A stretch of 64,000 nucleotides of DNA from Roseovarius sp. EL26. Lineage in GTDB: Bacteria; Pseudomonadota; Alphaproteobacteria; Rhodobacterales; Rhodobacteraceae. The position numbers and the translations under genes were made by a program. The first letter of the stretch is position 1. Each line of letters opens with the position of its first letter. The DNA lies in the NCBI RefSeq assembly GCF_900327775.1, contig NZ_OUMZ01000007.1, positions 1,785,606-1,849,605 on the forward strand, given 5' to 3'. Below, piece by piece: positions 10,762 through 19,538 of this stretch. The notes below the pieces were generated by a model, which saw nothing but the letters and a program-made list of their open reading frames with translations, had not been told where the DNA came from and ran no database searches.

Positions 10762-11790
10762 ATGGCCAGCATCAGCGATATTCCCACTACAAAATCTACC
10801 GCCTGGTTTGGTGTAACATTGGCCTGGGTTGCCGTGCTGATCTATGCTTCTTCAAACTCTATCATCACGTTGCTCAGTGACATTGGTTCGCAGAATCTGG
10901 TGAATGGACGCAACGCCATAACCTTTTGTAATCTGCTGTTTTTGGGGTCACTGATCTCGCTTATCCCTATGGTATTTTTCTTCTGGCGCGACTGGACATG
11001 GGAAAACCTCCGTGCCCTCACAAAAATTGACTGGGTATTTCTCACAACATCCGCGGTTCTGTCTTCTGCCCTCACGCCGGGTTTATTCTTTTTTGCGTTG
11101 GAAAACACTACTGTGACCAATGTGGTTCTAATCGGGCGGATTGATCCGCCGTTGTTTTTGCTGGCGGCTGCCTTTTTCCTCAAAGAGGAATTGGATCCCT
11201 GGGCATTTGCTGGGGGACTGATCGCACTGGTTGGCGCAGTTTTGATCATCGCCCTGAAAGGGGATGACGCATCCTTTTCATTCGGTAAAGGCGAAATCGC
11301 GGCAGTACTGGCCACGCTGTCTTTTATCGCCTCAACCCTTGTCACCCGGATCGGGCTGCAAGGTGTACCATTGGGTATCTTTTCAATTTACCGTACCGTT
11401 TTGGGCACGGCGATTTATTTTAGCTGGGCTATGTATCTCTTTGGCTCGCATCATTTTCAGGATCTGTTCGCACCCGTCGTTCTCAAATGGATCTGGGTCT
11501 ATGCCGTTATTGTCATCATCATCGGCCAATTTGCCTGGAATCTTGGCCTCAAACACGCCCGTTCGGGGGATGTTGCCTTGGCGACTTCCTTTTCACCATT
11601 GGCCGCCATTTGCATCGCGATGCTCCTGCTGGGCGAAACCCCTGGCTCTGGCTTGATACCCGGCGCCACGGTCATTTTGGGGGGCATCGGCGTTGCGCAA
11701 TACGGTCGCAGAAAACGTGCATTGGCTGAAAAAATGGCAATGCAAAAATCACTTGAGCTGGAAGGCAGCGTCAACTTCAAAGGGGCTTAA
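10762..11790 (+). CDS. EamA/DMT family transporter
   Basis: Membrane protein of 342 aa with two EamA repeats, about ten hydrophobic helices in all, and a positively charged C-terminal tail (GRRKRALAEK). A conserved first-repeat end reads GGLIALVGAVLIIALKG. I chose the ATG at 10762 because AGGAAG stands about ten bases before it; a TTG at 10711 in the same frame lacks such a site. Distinct in sequence from the EamA gene at 6875, so not a recent duplicate. Substrate unknown. Confidence 0.85.
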   Translation: MASISDIPTTKSTAWFGVTLAWVAVLIYASSNSIITLLSDIGSQNLVNGRNAITFCNLLFLGSLISLIPMVFFFWRDWTWENLRALTKIDWVFLTTSAVLSSALTPGLFFFALENTTVTNVVLIGRIDPPLFLLAAAFFLKEELDPWAFAGGLIALVGAVLIIALKGDDASFSFGKGEIAAVLATLSFIASTLVTRIGLQGVPLGIFSIYRTVLGTAIYFSWAMYLFGSHHFQDLFAPVVLKWIWVYAVIVIIIGQFAWNLGLKHARSGDVALATSFSPLAAICIAMLLLGETPGSGLIPGATVILGGIGVAQYGRRKRALAEKMAMQKSLELEGSVNFKGA

Positions 11791-11836
11791 TGGATCCTAT
11801 CATCGAAATCCCAATCACAGAAAGCGTGGTGTCCCC

Positions 11837-12085
11837 ATGTTTCGTTACATCTTTTTCCACGTCTATGAAATCTTTGCAATCTTGGCTTGCATCCTGATCG
11901 TTGGGGTGTTGATTTTCGCCACACGGCACCGCCTGAAGCAGGGCGCGGCTGAGCAAGCACAAGAAACTATGCCCCCCAAAGGCCCAAGTCAGGTGGAAAT
12001 GCGCGAAGTGGGCCTTGTGTCATCTGGCATGGCGCAAACTTACGAAACTCGCAAAGATCACAAACCAAAACCTAAGATGAAATAA
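11837..12085 (+). CDS. small single-span membrane protein
   Basis: Protein of 82 aa with one hydrophobic segment at about residues 8-28 (YEIFAILACILIVGVLIF) and a charged, lysine/proline-rich cytoplasmic tail ending KPKPKMK. No family recognised. The reading frame is open much further upstream, but the ATG at 11837 places the membrane segment at the N-terminus. It follows the EamA gene by 46 bases and may be co-transcribed with it. Confidence 0.55.
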   Translation: MFRYIFFHVYEIFAILACILIVGVLIFATRHRLKQGAAEQAQETMPPKGPSQVEMREVGLVSSGMAQTYETRKDHKPKPKMK

Positions 12086-12099
12086 CACAGCTGATCCAC

Positions 12100-12136
12100 A
12101 TTACGTTACCCCCGCGTCACGTGAGGGCAGCGTAAT
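12100..12136. terminator. putative convergent terminator hairpin
   Basis: ATTACGTTACCC (12100-12111) pairs with GGGCAGCGTAAT (12125-12136) at ten of twelve positions. It lies between the plus-strand small membrane protein gene and the end of trkH. No strong T-run on either side. Confidence 0.45.
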
Positions 12137-12168
12137 CACGTCTGCACCCCAAATGATCTGTGTCACCG

Positions 12169-13617
12169 TTATGCGCGCCAAAATCCAATGGTGAACATTG
12201 CATAGACCACCAACAGCTCCAATCGCCCGACCAACATCCCTGCTGTCAGCATCCATTTTGCCGCCGTGTTGAGTGGTTCAAAATTGCCCGCAGGTCCGAT
12301 CACATCACCAAGACCTGGTCCGATGTTGGCCAATGCCGCCGCAGCGCCGGAAACCGAGGTTATGAAATCCAACCCTGTCAATCCCAACAGCACCGAAAGC
12401 ACACCTAGGGACAGGATGAAAAAAACAAAAAAGGCCATAACTGAGTTCAGAACGTCATCGCCGATTGCACGGCCCTGATAGCGTGGTGTAAATACCCCAT
12501 GCGGACTGTAAATCCGCTTAAGCTGTACCTTGATCGACGCAAACAATAGTTGATAGCGGAAAATCTTGACCGAGCAAGCCGTTGATCCCGCGCAGCCACC
12601 AATCAGGCCAGCAAAGAAAAAAACCGCCACGGGAAAAGACCCCCACAGCATATAGTCTGCGCTGGCGTAGCCCGTGCCGGTTACGATCGACACGGTGTTG
12701 AACAGCACTTTGCGAAATGCCAGTTCTGACCAATCTCCAGCCTGCCAGACCTGCCATAATGTAAGGATTGAAACAATCACCGCCAGTGTCCCGAAAAAGG
12801 CGCGGATTTGGCGATCTTCCAGCAATGGTTGAATTGTTCCTGCAGTCATCTGTACAAACCGTACAAACGGTAGGGCCGCCAACATCATGAAGCCTACAGC
12901 CACATATTCACTGGCCATCCCAAACGCCCCGAACGACGCATCATAATTGGCAAATCCCCCGGTCGCGACTGTGGTCATCGCATGAACCGTCGCATCAAAG
13001 GCGTTCATCCCGCTCATGATATAAGCCAGTACACAGGTCAACGTCAGCCCTAGATAAATCACCGAAATATGCGAGGCTATTTCGGTCGCACGAGGCAAGA
13101 TTTTCCCAAAAGTATCGAACCCTTCTGAGCGGAAGATCTGCATCCCTCCCACCCTGAGTTCGGGCAGGAACACCATTGCCACGACGACGATTCCGACGCC
13201 GCCCAACCATTGCAAGATACCGCGCCACAGCAAGATACCTTTGGGCAGATTGTCTAGATCACTCAGGACAGTTGATCCCGTTGTGGTCAGGCCTGACATG
13301 GCCTCAAAAATCGCATCCGTAAAATCCGATTGTGTCTCGCCCAACATAAAGGGCAGCGCTCCGAAGACCGGCAGCACCACCCAAACGCCGGTGGTCAGCA
13401 GGAATGTCTGCTGCAGGGTCAGCCCCTCGCGCACGCCATTTTTACAGCTCAGCGAGACGAGCCCGCCAATCAGCACAGTCAAAATCGCACTTTGGGCAAA
13501 GACATCCCAATGGTCACGCCCCTCAGCGATATCCACCAGCAGCGGCATCAACATCGTCACACCCAGCGCCACAAGCGACAGGCCGATCACATATCCAACT
13601 GGGCGTAAATCCAACAT
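12169..13617 (-). CDS. trkH: Trk-type potassium uptake membrane subunit
   Basis: Ion-conducting subunit of a Trk K+ system, 482 aa, the normal length of TrkH. Seen: many hydrophobic helices and the repeated M1-P-M2 filter glycines, for example SGLTTTGSTV, TTVATGGFANYD and TVSIVTGTGYASADY, plus FAGLIGGCAGSTACSVKI, which matches the fourth repeat. Works with the peripheral NAD-binding protein TrkA, which is not in this window. Convergent with the EamA/small membrane protein pair. Divergent neighbours are absent; folE2 lies upstream on the same strand. Confidence 0.93.
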   Translation of the reverse strand: MLDLRPVGYVIGLSLVALGVTMLMPLLVDIAEGRDHWDVFAQSAILTVLIGGLVSLSCKNGVREGLTLQQTFLLTTGVWVVLPVFGALPFMLGETQSDFTDAIFEAMSGLTTTGSTVLSDLDNLPKGILLWRGILQWLGGVGIVVVAMVFLPELRVGGMQIFRSEGFDTFGKILPRATEIASHISVIYLGLTLTCVLAYIMSGMNAFDATVHAMTTVATGGFANYDASFGAFGMASEYVAVGFMMLAALPFVRFVQMTAGTIQPLLEDRQIRAFFGTLAVIVSILTLWQVWQAGDWSELAFRKVLFNTVSIVTGTGYASADYMLWGSFPVAVFFFAGLIGGCAGSTACSVKIFRYQLLFASIKVQLKRIYSPHGVFTPRYQGRAIGDDVLNSVMAFFVFFILSLGVLSVLLGLTGLDFITSVSGAAAALANIGPGLGDVIGPAGNFEPLNTAAKWMLTAGMLVGRLELLVVYAMFTIGFWRA

Positions 13618-13669
13618 AAGCAGACAGTTTTCCGGCTAATAGCGTACTGTCAAGCTGATCACTTGCAGA

Positions 13670-14770
13670 TCAGCCCACATGGAACAGAGTTGAAAAGAGT
13701 TTCGGATCAATACTGTCCGAGGCAAATGTCGGCCCTTCGGTCAGAATGCTTACCGCATCATGGCTGTGCAAACTTTCTTGATGGCTGGCAACAATGCGGA
13801 AATCACCAACCCGCGGGTCGTTCAACAATGGTTCACAAAACAGCCGCGCCGCATCTTCTACAAAGATCGGATTTGCTGCGTTCAGCTCGGCAAAGGCTTG
13901 TTCGTCTTCGCGTTTGACCATGACCTGCGTCTCGGTTGGGACAACCTTGCGTGCCATGTCGATCACGTCCTCAAACCACAAAAAATCTTCGCCACTGTAT
14001 TCTAGCGACAACCGCGCGACTGAGCGCTGCGAATGTGGGGTCGCCAACTGACCTCGTGTCTCACGCGCATGTTCGCTCAGCTCCAAAGAACATGGACAGG
14101 TCGAGGAATAGACATAATCCAGATGCATGAACTTGCGACGCACACCGCCAGCATCAACCAGTTCCAGCGCGATATCGTAATACTGATACCCCACAAGACC
14201 TGAGCGCAGGGATTTCACCTCTGCCGGATAGCGAAACTTCATCATCAGCCGCGCATCAACACTGCCCAGATCAGCGATATAGTCATCCAGTGCATCTGAA
14301 ATCACATCAAAGCTAAACGTTTTCTGCGCATGCTTATAAAAGCTGCGCATAATCCGCGACATGTTGATTCCCTTCTTGCTGGCCTCAAGGCTCACGGTCC
14401 CGGTGACCGAGGTTTCCAGCGTAAGATCTCCTGCATCGCGGGTGTGAAACCGGATCGGCAAGTGGAAATTCGAAATACCCACATGCTGCAAATGCTGCTT
14501 GGCCCCCTTGATCAGTGAGCTTGGCCCATTCTGCAAATCGGGCATCGACGCACGGTACGCGTCATCAGGTTCAAAATCTTGCGGATACTCCCGGCGCAAC
14601 TCCGGGTAATTTGGCAGTGGTGCATCCGGCAACAACCGTGCAACCGACGGATCCAGGTCAGCCACCTCTTCCGGCGTTGCCGTCTCAGCCCAACCGCGCA
14701 ACACTGCCAAAGCCGCCTCTGCCGCCTCTCGCTCGCGCTGTTTTTCCAGCTCCGTTGCGTGTACATTCAT
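13670..14770 (-). CDS. folE2: GTP cyclohydrolase FolE2 (type IB)
   Basis: Converts GTP to dihydroneopterin triphosphate, the first step of folate and queuosine synthesis. 366 aa, normal for this family. Seen: tunnelling-fold sequence with the conserved STCPCSLE around Cys225/Cys227 and GINMSRIMRSF near 134-144, both FolE2 signatures; the zinc-dependent FolE sequence is absent. FolE2 enzymes tolerate other metals and in many bacteria replace FolE under zinc limitation. I could not see a convincing Zur box upstream. Confidence 0.95.
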   Translation of the reverse strand: MNVHATELEKQREREAAEAALAVLRGWAETATPEEVADLDPSVARLLPDAPLPNYPELRREYPQDFEPDDAYRASMPDLQNGPSSLIKGAKQHLQHVGISNFHLPIRFHTRDAGDLTLETSVTGTVSLEASKKGINMSRIMRSFYKHAQKTFSFDVISDALDDYIADLGSVDARLMMKFRYPAEVKSLRSGLVGYQYYDIALELVDAGGVRRKFMHLDYVYSSTCPCSLELSEHARETRGQLATPHSQRSVARLSLEYSGEDFLWFEDVIDMARKVVPTETQVMVKREDEQAFAELNAANPIFVEDAARLFCEPLLNDPRVGDFRIVASHQESLHSHDAVSILTEGPTFASDSIDPKLFSTLFHVG

Positions 14771-14973
14771 TGGCCTATGCCTTCCGTTGCAGATTGCCAG
14801 AGCCTTACATAAAGCACCCCAGCGCGAATTGCCAATATCGCATGTATCGCAGCCAAAAGCGACTGCAAGTGATTAATGCATCATTCGCCAGCCATGTGCG
14901 CTAGTGCAAGGGCAGGTCGTCTCTTGGCAAGGTCAGTAAATTCCATAATGGTAAATAACATAGGAGACGGAAC

Positions 14974-15346
14974 ATGCGTGATATTCTCAACCTTGATGCA
15001 TTCCCTCTTGATTGCCCAGAAAGAAGCCCCGAGCATAGCGCCGTTGTTTGAAACCGACGCCTTCTTGCATGAGAGAGAGCACAACATCTATTTTCTCAAG
15101 GGGTGACACCCTGCCTGCCGACCACTCTGTGCTGACCAAATACCACAAAGCGCGCTATTACGGCTATACGAATGGCCTCTCTCTGCCAGCATGCTGAATG
15201 TATTTCGCGGCCGCAACACTGCCCACCGCGTCACCACCGTTGCGGGCGACACCCCGCGTGTGATCGCCGTCTTCTCATACTTTGAGCAACCCGATATCTC
15301 CTTTTCCGCGGAAGAACGCCATGGTTTCTATGGCCGCGCGCAATAA
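14974..15346 (+). pseudogene. remnant of an ArpA/HalD-like 2OG-Fe(II) oxygenase gene
   Basis: Broken gene pieced together from three frames. It starts with a good site (GGAGACGGAAC before ATG 14974) and MRDILNLDAFPLD, then runs into a stop; a second frame gives PLFETDAFLHEREHNIYF and stops at about 15104; a third gives GDTLPADHSVLTKYHKARYYG; after a gap the frame reaching the final TAA reads LNVFRGRNTAHRVTTVAGD, PRVIAVFSYFEQPD and EERHGFYGR. These blocks fall in the order expected for a roughly 250-aa 2OG-Fe(II) enzyme annotated as ArpA- or HalD-like. The middle part with the iron-binding HxD is missing, so the product cannot be active. Confidence 0.65.
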
Positions 15347-15352
15347 AGCGGG

Positions 15353-15733
15353 TTAGCGTTCATCTTCTCGATTCCTCGCATATCGAACCATATCGGGGAA
15401 CTCTGGCAACCATCCTTCGCGCTGCTCGGTCCACCCCTCATAGGTTGGCGCAAACTGATCGGGCGCATCCAATGCCCCCAGATGCACCTCAACCTCATCC
15501 CCTGTACGGGCAAAAACCGATGATCCGCAGCCGGGACAAAAGTGTCGTCCTTCATAGCTCTGGGTCTCACCCATGATCTCCACCGTTTCCTGCGCAAAAA
15601 TCGCTGCCGCATAAAACAAGGCCCCATGATGCTTGCGACACTCAAAACAGTGACACAGTCCAACCCGCTTGGGCACCCCCGTGGCGCGCACACGAACTTT
15701 GCCGCACACGCACCCACCTGTGACCTCTTCCAT
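15353..15733 (-). CDS. GFA-family zinc protein
   Basis: Protein of 126 aa of the GFA/CENP-V family. Zinc-binding cysteines are visible as GGCVCGKV (Cys8, Cys10), CHCFEC (Cys27, Cys29, Cys32) and FCPGCGS (Cys66, Cys69), the family pattern. The founding member was linked to spontaneous glutathione-formaldehyde adduct formation, but most members have no proven reaction. Lies head to tail against two gene remnants; no operon partner. Glutathione-linked chemistry would fit fghA 11 kb away, but that is only inference. Confidence 0.85.
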   Translation of the reverse strand: MEEVTGGCVCGKVRVRATGVPKRVGLCHCFECRKHHGALFYAAAIFAQETVEIMGETQSYEGRHFCPGCGSSVFARTGDEVEVHLGALDAPDQFAPTYEGWTEQREGWLPEFPDMVRYARNREDER

Positions 15734-15756
15734 GTCCCGTCCTCCCGCTATGCGGT

Positions 15757-15903
15757 GCTCTCAAAGATTACACCTTTGAAACCCTTCATGGCGACTTCCT
15801 GAGCCGCAAACACGAATGGTTAGAACCGGTCTCCGACCCCGAACTGGTGATTTGGCCCGTCACAACCACATCCCATCCCAGCTTTCGCAAAGCCTGTGAG
15901 TAG
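15757..15903 (+). pseudogene. orphan C-terminal gene fragment
   Basis: A plus-strand frame of 48 codons with protein-like composition (FETLHGDFLSRKHEWLEP, then DPELVIWPVTTTSHPSFRKA) ends at TAG 15901-15903. It has no start codon or ribosome binding site and begins inside a junction beside the GFA gene start. It looks like the surviving 3' end of a deleted gene. I do not recognise the family. Confidence 0.4.
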
Positions 15904-15906
15904 CAT

Positions 15907-16308
15907 TCACACCGCGCCCATTGGCGCGGGTTTAACCTGAACGGCGTTAATCTTCCATCCCTCCGGGTCCTCGATCATTTGATAGCCCAGCAAAAACTCA
16001 TTGCCCTGCCCGTCCTGTACCAAAACGGTTTGCCACAGTACGCCGTTAATCTCATCGATGGACAGAAACTGCACATCAGCCGGACGCCAGACCATCGGAT
16101 AACCTTCGCGCACCATGGTGCCGAATTGATCAGGTGTTTTAAACATCCCTTGAATGGTCGGGCTGGCAAATTCAAAAGCCTGTTCAAAGTCATCTGCCAA
16201 AAATGCCTCGATCTGGGACGAGATCACCGACCGGATCGCAGCCTCGTCCGCTCGCACGGGCAGCACTGCCAAAAGCGTAAAAATCCCAGCCCAAAAAATC
16301 TGTTTCAT
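15907..16308 (-). CDS. exported DUF4864 protein
   Basis: Protein of 133 aa with a signal peptide (about 1-20, ending VRADE) and a compact domain rich in the pattern FLADDFEQAFEFASPTIQGMF and GWKINAVQVKP, which matches DUF4864, an NTF2-like fold of unknown role in alphaproteobacteria. No catalytic residues can be assigned. Predicted periplasmic. It lies between an orphan gene fragment and cobT, with no apparent functional link. Confidence 0.8.
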   Translation of the reverse strand: MKQIFWAGIFTLLAVLPVRADEAAIRSVISSQIEAFLADDFEQAFEFASPTIQGMFKTPDQFGTMVREGYPMVWRPADVQFLSIDEINGVLWQTVLVQDGQGNEFLLGYQMIEDPEGWKINAVQVKPAPMGAV

Positions 16309-16422
16309 CCTGTCTCTCCCTTGGGGGCACAGTTAGCCCGGCTCAAAGAAAAATCAACAAAATGGTGCAGTTTGCGATTTGTGTACCAAACAAGGGGGTA
16401 AAACGTACATGTTGTACGCAAA

Positions 16423-17439
16423 TTACCCATCGGAAACGCCAGCTTCGGCAAAGGTTGCCATACCCGAATGGCAGGCCAATGCGGCCTTAACCACGCTAAT
16501 CGCCAGTGTCGCGCCAGAGCCTTCGCCCAAGCGCATACCCAATGACAGCAACGCCTCTTTGCCCAGCCTGTCCAAAAGAGCGACATGCGCCGCCTCGGCG
16601 CTTTGATGTCCCGCCACAGTATGATCCAGCGCCCCAGCTTGGGTTTCAGCCAAACACGCCGCCGCCGCACAACATATAAAACCGTCTAAAATCAATGGTA
16701 TACGCGAGTGCCGCGCTCGTAACATCGCCCCAACCATCGCCGCGAGTTCACGCCCGCCCAGGCAGCGCAATACATCCAACCCGTTAGACATTTCAGATCT
16801 ATTCACATCCAGAGCCGTTGCAACGACTTGGGCCTTATGGGCAACACCGGCCTCATCCAAACCTGTACCGCGGCCACACCAATCCGCTGCATCCCCCCCG
16901 TACAACGCGCAACAAATGGCCGAAGCAGACGTCGTATTTCCGATCCCCATTTCACCAACAACCAAAATATCCGAATTAATATCAACAGCTTGCCATCCAA
17001 TCGTCAATGCTTCGACCAGTTCAGCTTCACTCATGGCTGGCCCTTGGCTGAAATCTCGGGTTGGCTTATCCAGGCCCAAGGCATGGACATCCATCCGCGC
17101 ATCAACTGCCTGCGCCAGTTGGTTAACTGCCGCCCCCCCGGCCTGAAAATTGGCAACCATCTGCACAGTAACTTCCGCAGGAAAGGCCGAAATACCTTGT
17201 GCTGTCACACCATGGTTTCCAGCAAAAACAATAACTTGCGGATTTTTCACTCGCGGTTTCTCTACCCCGCGCCAAGCGCAGTACCATGCCGCCAGATCCT
17301 CCAAGCGGCCTAGGGCGCCGGGGGGTTTGGTCAAAACATCATCGCGCGCCTGTGCCGCAGCCAACGCCACCTCGTTCTGCTCTGGCATTCTGCGCAGCAA
17401 TTCGGAGAACTCATTCAGAGTATTGAATTCATTGATCAT
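16423..17439 (-). CDS. cobT: nicotinate-nucleotide--dimethylbenzimidazole phosphoribosyltransferase
   Basis: Activates dimethylbenzimidazole to alpha-ribazole phosphate for the lower ligand of cobalamin. 338 aa from the chosen start. Seen: KPPGALGRLEDLA near the N-terminus, FAGNHGVTAQGISAFP, GEMGIGNTTSASA (substrate loop) and LGMRLGEGSGATLA near the C-terminus with the catalytic glutamate of the family. I chose the ATG at 17439 because GAGGG precedes it; an ATG four codons upstream is possible. Divergent from cobS, with which it forms the nucleotide-loop assembly pair. Confidence 0.95.
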   Translation of the reverse strand: MINEFNTLNEFSELLRRMPEQNEVALAAAQARDDVLTKPPGALGRLEDLAAWYCAWRGVEKPRVKNPQVIVFAGNHGVTAQGISAFPAEVTVQMVANFQAGGAAVNQLAQAVDARMDVHALGLDKPTRDFSQGPAMSEAELVEALTIGWQAVDINSDILVVGEMGIGNTTSASAICCALYGGDAADWCGRGTGLDEAGVAHKAQVVATALDVNRSEMSNGLDVLRCLGGRELAAMVGAMLRARHSRIPLILDGFICCAAAACLAETQAGALDHTVAGHQSAEAAHVALLDRLGKEALLSLGMRLGEGSGATLAISVVKAALACHSGMATFAEAGVSDG

Positions 17440-17517
17440 TTCATCCCTCATTGCATATTGCGCTTTGTCTGTGTATCGCAGGAAGACCCCCGCAGCAGCA
17501 GAAAAAGGGCCTCTTAC

Positions 17518-18273
17518 ATGATTAAAAACGACGCCCTATTCTCACTATCTGATTTACCACTGGCGTTTAGCCTGCTCACTCGCCTGCCAGTGCCTGCATC
17601 GCAAACCACCCGCATTGCACAATCTGCTTGGGCCTACCCACTGGTTGGAGTGGCCATCGGAATCGCCTCAACTTGTGTGGCACTTTTTACAATTTGGATG
17701 GGTTTGCCGACACCACTGGCAGCCCTGATTTGCCTGACTATTCAAATCGTTACAACAGGTGCGCTGCACGAGGACGGCCTTGCCGATACCATAGACGGTC
17801 TTTGGGGCGGCTGGAACAAAGCGCGTCGACTGGAAATCATGAAAGACAGCCGCATCGGGGCCTACGGCGTTCTGGCGCTGGTGTTGTCATTGGCTGCACG
17901 CTGGGCTGTCTTCTGGTTGCTGCTATCCCAAAGCCCGGCCACAGCAGTACTTTTTATCACCACCGCAGCTTGCCTGTCGCGGGCAGCTATGGTTGCGCTC
18001 ATGGCGATCTTGCCAAATGCGCGCGCCTCAGGTTTATCACATAGCGTTGGACAACCTTCAGCACAAACAGCTGGCGTTGCTTGTGCTATCGGTGTGGTTT
18101 GCGCAATCATGATGTCAGGGGCGTCTGCTTTCGGCGCAATCTTCTGGGCCGCTCTTGGCGCAGTATCGGTTGGGCTGATCGCCCGCAAAAAGATAGGCGG
18201 TCAAACTGGCGATATTCTGGGAGCCACACAACAGATCACGGAAATCGCTATTCTGTTCAGCCTTGTGGCTTAA
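17518..18273 (+). CDS. cobS: adenosylcobinamide-GDP ribazoletransferase
   Basis: Membrane enzyme joining adenosylcobinamide-GDP to alpha-ribazole (or its phosphate), completing cobalamin. 251 aa. Seen: FSLLTRLPVP near the N-terminus, then HEDGLADTIDGLWGG with the acidic metal-binding residues, RLEIMKDSRIGAYGVLAL, and a C-terminal GGQTGDILGATQQITE, all CobS motifs, with about six hydrophobic segments. Start chosen at ATG 17518 rather than the in-frame TTG 60 bases upstream. I saw no cobalamin riboswitch in the short gap to cobT. Confidence 0.93.
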   Translation: MIKNDALFSLSDLPLAFSLLTRLPVPASQTTRIAQSAWAYPLVGVAIGIASTCVALFTIWMGLPTPLAALICLTIQIVTTGALHEDGLADTIDGLWGGWNKARRLEIMKDSRIGAYGVLALVLSLAARWAVFWLLLSQSPATAVLFITTAACLSRAAMVALMAILPNARASGLSHSVGQPSAQTAGVACAIGVVCAIMMSGASAFGAIFWAALGAVSVGLIARKKIGGQTGDILGATQQITEIAILFSLVA

Positions 18274-18284
18274 ACCTGTGACAT

Positions 18285-18317
18285 AAAAAAACGCCACGCA
18301 ATCCAAGTTGCGCGGCG
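18285..18317 (-). terminator. intrinsic terminator of carD
   Basis: CGCCACGCAA (18292-18301) pairs with TTGCGCGGCG (18308-18317) with one G-U, followed on the minus strand by seven T. Lies just past the carD stop and also faces the end of cobS. Confidence 0.8.
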
Positions 18318-18339
18318 GTTCATTCTTAATGTGTTCCGC

Positions 18340-18858
18340 TTACGCCGCAGCCGGCGCGCGTGAGATCAACACATCCCCAATCTGCTTGGCAGCAGCTACT
18401 TCATCTGCACCGTTCACAGCGGCAACTTCGCGGGTTAGACGCTCCAGCGCGGCCTCATATAGCTGACGCTCAGAGTAGCTTTGCTCACGCTGGTCATCGG
18501 TGCGGTGCAAGTCGCGCACAACTTCGGCAATGGCGATCAAATCACCAGAGTTGATCTTTTGCTCATATTCCTGCGCTCGGCGCGACCACATGGCGCGTTT
18601 GACCTTGGCCTTACCTTTTAACGTGGTCATCGCCTTGGAAATCATATCTGGGCTGGACAGGCCGCGCATACCAATTTCTTCGGCTTTGTTGGTAGGAACA
18701 CGCAGTGTCATCTTGTCTTTCTCAAAAGAAATCACAAACAGTTCCAGCTCGATCCCGACAACTTCTTGCTTTTCGATGGATACAATCTGCCCAACCCCAT
18801 GTGCAGGGTAGACAACGTAATCATCAGGACGAAACTCGGACTTTTTTGACTTGCTCAT
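18340..18858 (-). CDS. carD: CarD-family RNA polymerase-binding regulator
   Basis: Binds the beta subunit of RNA polymerase and the upstream edge of the promoter bubble, modulating open-complex stability. 172 aa, normal length. Seen: N-terminal Tudor-like domain FRPDDYVVYPAHGVGQIVSI (9-28) and the C-terminal helical domain with KRAMWSRRAQEYEQKI holding the conserved tryptophan that wedges at the -10 edge. Monocistronic by the strong terminator after it. CarD usually acts on rRNA and other stable promoters; targets cannot be seen here. Confidence 0.93.
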   Translation of the reverse strand: MSKSKKSEFRPDDYVVYPAHGVGQIVSIEKQEVVGIELELFVISFEKDKMTLRVPTNKAEEIGMRGLSSPDMISKAMTTLKGKAKVKRAMWSRRAQEYEQKINSGDLIAIAEVVRDLHRTDDQREQSYSERQLYEAALERLTREVAAVNGADEVAAAKQIGDVLISRAPAAA

Positions 18859-19146
18859 TCAGACTTTCCTTTACGGGTTCACCTTATCAAAGCGCAAAAA
18901 GAGCATCTCAAAAACCGCTGGAGTTAATGAGCAACGTGCTTCAGGCGCAAAGAAATCCATCCCCTTAAGTTACTAAGGGCAAAATGGATATCAGGCAGTA
19001 AACTTCATTTATGACAGTATTGTATCACAAAACGGGGTTCACTGAAATATCGCAGCATTTCAGTGTTTTTTTATTAACTTTCAATTCACTACACCAGATT
19101 CCCTCACGAAATCGGCTCATCGATGAGAACAGCGAAACGAATCGGT

Positions 19147-19485
19147 TTAGCCACCTTCACCGGGGGCTTCGGAGAAATACTTCTCCATTTTACCCTCTTC
19201 GCCATCGCGCTCTTCAGCGTCAGGCATCGGGTCTTTCTTGGAAATGATAACCGGCCACATTTCCGAGTATTTGCGATTGAATTCAACCCATTTTTCCATA
19301 TCTGGATCGGTATCCGGGCGGATAGCGTCGGCTGGGCATTCTGGTTCGCACACCCCACAGTCGATGCATTCATCAGGGTGGATCACCAGCGTGTTTTCAC
19401 CTTCGTAAAAACAATCAACCGGGCACACCTCGACGCAGTCGGTATATTTGCAGGCGATACAGTTTTCTGTGACAACATAAGTCAT
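19147..19485 (-). CDS. fdxA: seven-iron ferredoxin
   Basis: Electron carrier of 112 aa with one [3Fe-4S] and one [4Fe-4S] cluster. The cysteines fall exactly as in Azotobacter FdI shifted by one: Cys9, Cys17, Cys50 for the 3Fe cluster, Cys21, Cys40, Cys43, Cys46 for the 4Fe cluster, and extra Cys12 and Cys25. The acidic C-terminal extension ([14 protein letters not shown]) is also typical. Lies in a minus-strand series with the S4 protein and helicase, a conserved alphaproteobacterial neighbourhood. The roughly 290 bases between carD and fdxA hold no further feature that I can see. Confidence 0.95.
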   Translation of the reverse strand: MTYVVTENCIACKYTDCVEVCPVDCFYEGENTLVIHPDECIDCGVCEPECPADAIRPDTDPDMEKWVEFNRKYSEMWPVIISKKDPMPDAEERDGEEGKMEKYFSEAPGEGG

Positions 19486-19538
19486 CTGAGTCTCTCACTC
19501 CAAAGCGGCTTGCGCCTCACCTAATCCAGCAGAACCGA

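Noticed and set aside
17440..17517. cobalamin riboswitch between cobT and cobS
   Set aside because: The gap is about 80 bases, too short for the element, and no B12-box-like sequence is visible.
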